DNA of 64,000 bases from Nautilus pompilius. Its lineage: Eukaryota > Mollusca > Cephalopoda > Nautilida > Nautilidae. How positions within the stretch are numbered: the first letter of the stretch is position 1; every line of letters begins with the position of its first letter. Made by a program: the position numbers and the translations under genes. The stretch covers positions 901,001 through 965,000 of the forward strand of contig JACATO010000308.1 in assembly GCA_018389105.1 (NCBI GenBank), written 5' to 3'. Below, piece by piece: positions 61,773-64,000 of the stretch. The notes beneath the pieces were generated by a model that did not search any database, was not told the DNA's origin, and saw only the letters and a list, made by a program, of their open reading frames with translations.

Positions 61773-62581
61773 CTAGTTGTTCCCGTTGTCATATCTCGAG
61801 GCGCGGAAGTAGACGGGGTAGATCTCCACCCTCGCGTCGTTCCACGTGTAAATGCTCCTCTCCAGGATGTTGTAGTCCATCATGGAGATTTGCAGCAGAT
61901 CGTCATCGGTGAAAGTGGAGAAAACGATGTCGTTTGGACCCAGTACGCTGTCCCGCTCTGAGTTGGTGTCGTACTTGTACCTGACGAAGGGAGGAGAGGT
62001 GGTAGTCGACTCAACGCCGTACAGGACCCCACACACCATGAAGGTATCAATCACCAGTTTCTTCGGGTACCCGGTTCTCCACGTGCGGCGCACGCTCAGG
62101 TCATCCTCGTTCAGTTTGCTGACCACCATGTTGCCGTTAGACGACTCGGTCGCATACACCACCCACAACCCGTTTTCGTCCACGGCGAAGTCGACGTCGC
62201 TCAGCCTACCCGGCTGGTACGGGTACACGTCATGCACCCCAGCGTCCTCCAGCGGCTGTTCCACGATGTACGCCGATCCGTCGAGGTCGAATTTCATCAT
62301 GTTGTTTGTTTTCGATTTTAAGCAGTGTAGGGAGTTCCTGTAAATCACGTGACCCGTTCCCTCGCAATAGAATGGCAGCTCATAGGTCTTGGACACCAGT
62401 TCGTGGCGGAAAGACCGTTCGGATTCAAATTCGATCAACTGGTTCGACCCGCCGTAACCGTACATAATCCATATTTTACTGCCGGACCCCGCGACATCCT
62501 TCATGACGGTGCCTTCATCGACTCCCATGGAGATGAAATTCACTCTCTGGCCGATGGCTCCGACCCCCTGCTGGCATTTTT
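61773..62581 (-). CDS. Olfactomedin-domain protein, last exon (partial gene)
   Basis: The exon opens after a good acceptor (ctttgcag, complement at 62582-62589) with KCQQGVGAIGQRVNFISMGV and runs open for about 269 residues to a stop at 61773-61775. It covers nearly a whole olfactomedin domain: SKIWIMYGYGGSNQLIEFES, LPFYCEGTGHVIYRNSLHCL (family LP..W.GTG.V.YNGS.Y), LSDVDFAVDENGLWVVYATE (hallmark D.D.AVDE.GLW.IYAT), VVSKLNEDDL, TWRTGYPKK, FMVCGVLYGV and MDYNILERSIYTW. The Cys in the first codons and the one in VCGVLY match the conserved disulphide pair. Such domains are secreted or extracellular (noelins, gliomedin, latrophilin-type, myocilin). Upstream exons, which would define the subfamily, lie beyond 64000. 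Its GC-rich codons contrast with the AT-rich genes to the left. Confidence 0.9.
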
Positions 62582-64000
62582 CTGCAAAGTTAAAGGTGAG
62601 AGAAAACGAAAGGGCGATGTTATCTCACATCAAACACATTCACATTAACCATCGTACCATTCGATAACACACGCATTGTTTAGATTTCTTTTTCTTCTTA
62701 AATCACATGTATTGGTTTATCGTCTAGTTCCAAGCCGTGTACACACCAAGGTAACACGTTCAGCAAGCGACATTCACCCACTAACGGTATTGATACAGCC
62801 GAATCACGTGACGTGTAATAGATGCTCGTCTCGAAGGAGTACACTACGTGTTGTAAATGGGGCACAGCTCATATCTCAACAAATAAGTTAATTTAAAATT
62901 AAACTGGACATATATCCTAAACACAATGAAGCTTTAGCTGGACATTCAATTCTGTATTACAAGCAGTATTCAAAATTTTAATTCTGTCAAATTAATTTTT
63001 TAAAAAAATTTAAATGATTTCCGTTATCCGCTGAGCAGCTGAGGATAAAATCGTCTAGACAAAGCGAACAGTACGAGGCGAGGTTTGGATGGCGCGGATC
63101 TCCGTCAAGATATCGATAGTTCTAAAATAATAATTTCTCCCCTTTACCACAAAAAATTAATAGGTTCTCCCCTTCTTGGTTTCGCGCGCTGCACACACAC
63201 ACACAAACTTAAATCAGGACCACCCTTTAGAATCGATCACTCTTACTTCCATCAGCTCGAGAACCTTGTATGTTTTAATAAATAAAAAACAATAAAACTA
63301 GCATTTTTGATAATTTAATTTTGTCATTTAAAACACTTAGTTGTTAACGTTTACAGTATTGTTGTTTTTTCAAACCTTTCTCATTATTATTATTAACTGA
63401 AAGTACCTGAAAGCTGGCACGTGACTGGCGCCAGGCGTGTCGGTGCCCTTAAGAGTTATTCTATTTTAATAATATTTTCAAAAAAAAATGTAAAAAAAAC
63501 TACAAATAAAGATTTATCACAGATTAATTTATAAAATAAAGCGCGGGAAGAAATAATTTATTGTAACTCTAATATTTCAAGTGCAACTTTATTGAAGTAT
63601 CCAGAGAACTGATGCAGTGAAAATGATACAGATGGGGAACGTTCACGCAAAAACTGATTTACATTCTGGAAACACTGTTACTGAATGAGTCGCAATAATT
63701 TATTTCATTTTTAAACATTTTTTTTCCCTAAACTTAAGGTCAGCAAATTTTTCCACGTCTATTTTTTGGACACGGTCATTTTCTATGAACAAAATCGCTG
63801 ACGAATTTAATCTTTCTCGTGTCACGGGGGACCTTCACTATGTCTTCATAAGTTCTTTCTCCCGTGACCACAGTTAATGGAATAGACAGCATTATCTTTA
63901 AGTCAACCCGCAGACGTCTTCAACTTGTTTTTGTTAATAAGTTGTATTAGGGACTTTACGTCTTCGGGAAATATAGCATTTAATATTTATACTGTCAGTA
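62582..64000. other. Intron of the olfactomedin gene, nothing else recognised
   Basis: Sequence upstream (gene sense) of the olfactomedin exon. No further exon with a matching phase was found. It contains only short AT and CA runs. Confidence 0.4.

Noticed and set aside
61882..62343. A 153-codon plus-strand frame opposite the olfactomedin exon
   Set aside because: It is the antisense shadow of a conserved coding exon; the minus-strand reading carries the olfactomedin hallmarks.
1..64000. CRISPR arrays, bacterial operons, phage or viral gene clusters
   Set aside because: Spliced animal genes dominate. The tandem repeats are minisatellites and microsatellites without unique spacers, and no viral gene was recognised.

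Overview
The window is animal nuclear DNA: three intron-rich protein-coding genes, part of a fourth, and many decayed DNA transposons. I assembled the gene models by reading splice sites and reading frames across introns. From low to high coordinate they are: (1) PRPF19, the U-box/WD40 splicing ubiquitin ligase, minus strand. Its first 11 coding exons (about residues 1-282) lie at 2177-14533, and the rest runs off the left edge. (2) Selenoprotein M (SELENOM), plus strand, 16742-21812. It has an in-frame TGA for selenocysteine and a textbook SECIS hairpin at 23164-23224 in its 3' UTR. (3) GLT1D1, a GT4-type glycosyltransferase, minus strand. Eleven coding exons at 33120-45894 give a complete frame of about 354 residues. 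(4) The last exon of an olfactomedin-domain gene, minus strand, 61773-62581.

The organism is a metazoan and more likely an invertebrate than a vertebrate. Compared from memory, the PRPF19 exons differ from vertebrate PRPF19 at many positions, although that protein is almost invariant among vertebrates. CpG is nearly absent from the first three gene bodies and frequent in the promoter zones and right-hand intergenic DNA, as expected for mosaic methylation. Long AT-rich introns, trinucleotide and GA/CT satellites, a tRNA-derived SINE and a mix of pogo, hAT, piggyBac, Tc1/mariner and DIRS-like elements would suit a mollusc, perhaps a cephalopod. That is inference, not a taxonomic call.

Layout: 1-14.5 kb PRPF19, with pogo-like elements and a hAT pseudogene in its introns and a GA-rich minisatellite filling most of intron 1; 14.5-16.7 kb CpG-containing divergent promoter zone; 16.7-23.3 kb SELENOM; 23.3-33.1 kb intergenic with pogo-like and piggyBac remnants; 33.1-about 53 kb GLT1D1 with its probable 5' non-coding region, a foldback MITE, a 33-bp minisatellite, a hAT pseudogene and Tc1/mariner remnants; 52.5-53.4 kb CpG-rich probable promoter; 53.4-61.7 kb CpG-rich intergenic DNA with a SINE, a nearly intact DD41D mariner-type element and a DIRS-like reverse transcriptase remnant; 61.8-62.6 kb olfactomedin exon; then nothing recognisable to the end.

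The genes do not form a pathway: a nuclear splicing factor, an ER-lumen thiol oxidoreductase, an uncharacterised glycosyltransferase and a secreted or surface olfactomedin protein. The best supported special system is the selenocysteine gene, where the recoded codon, the thioredoxin-like protein and the SECIS can all be seen.
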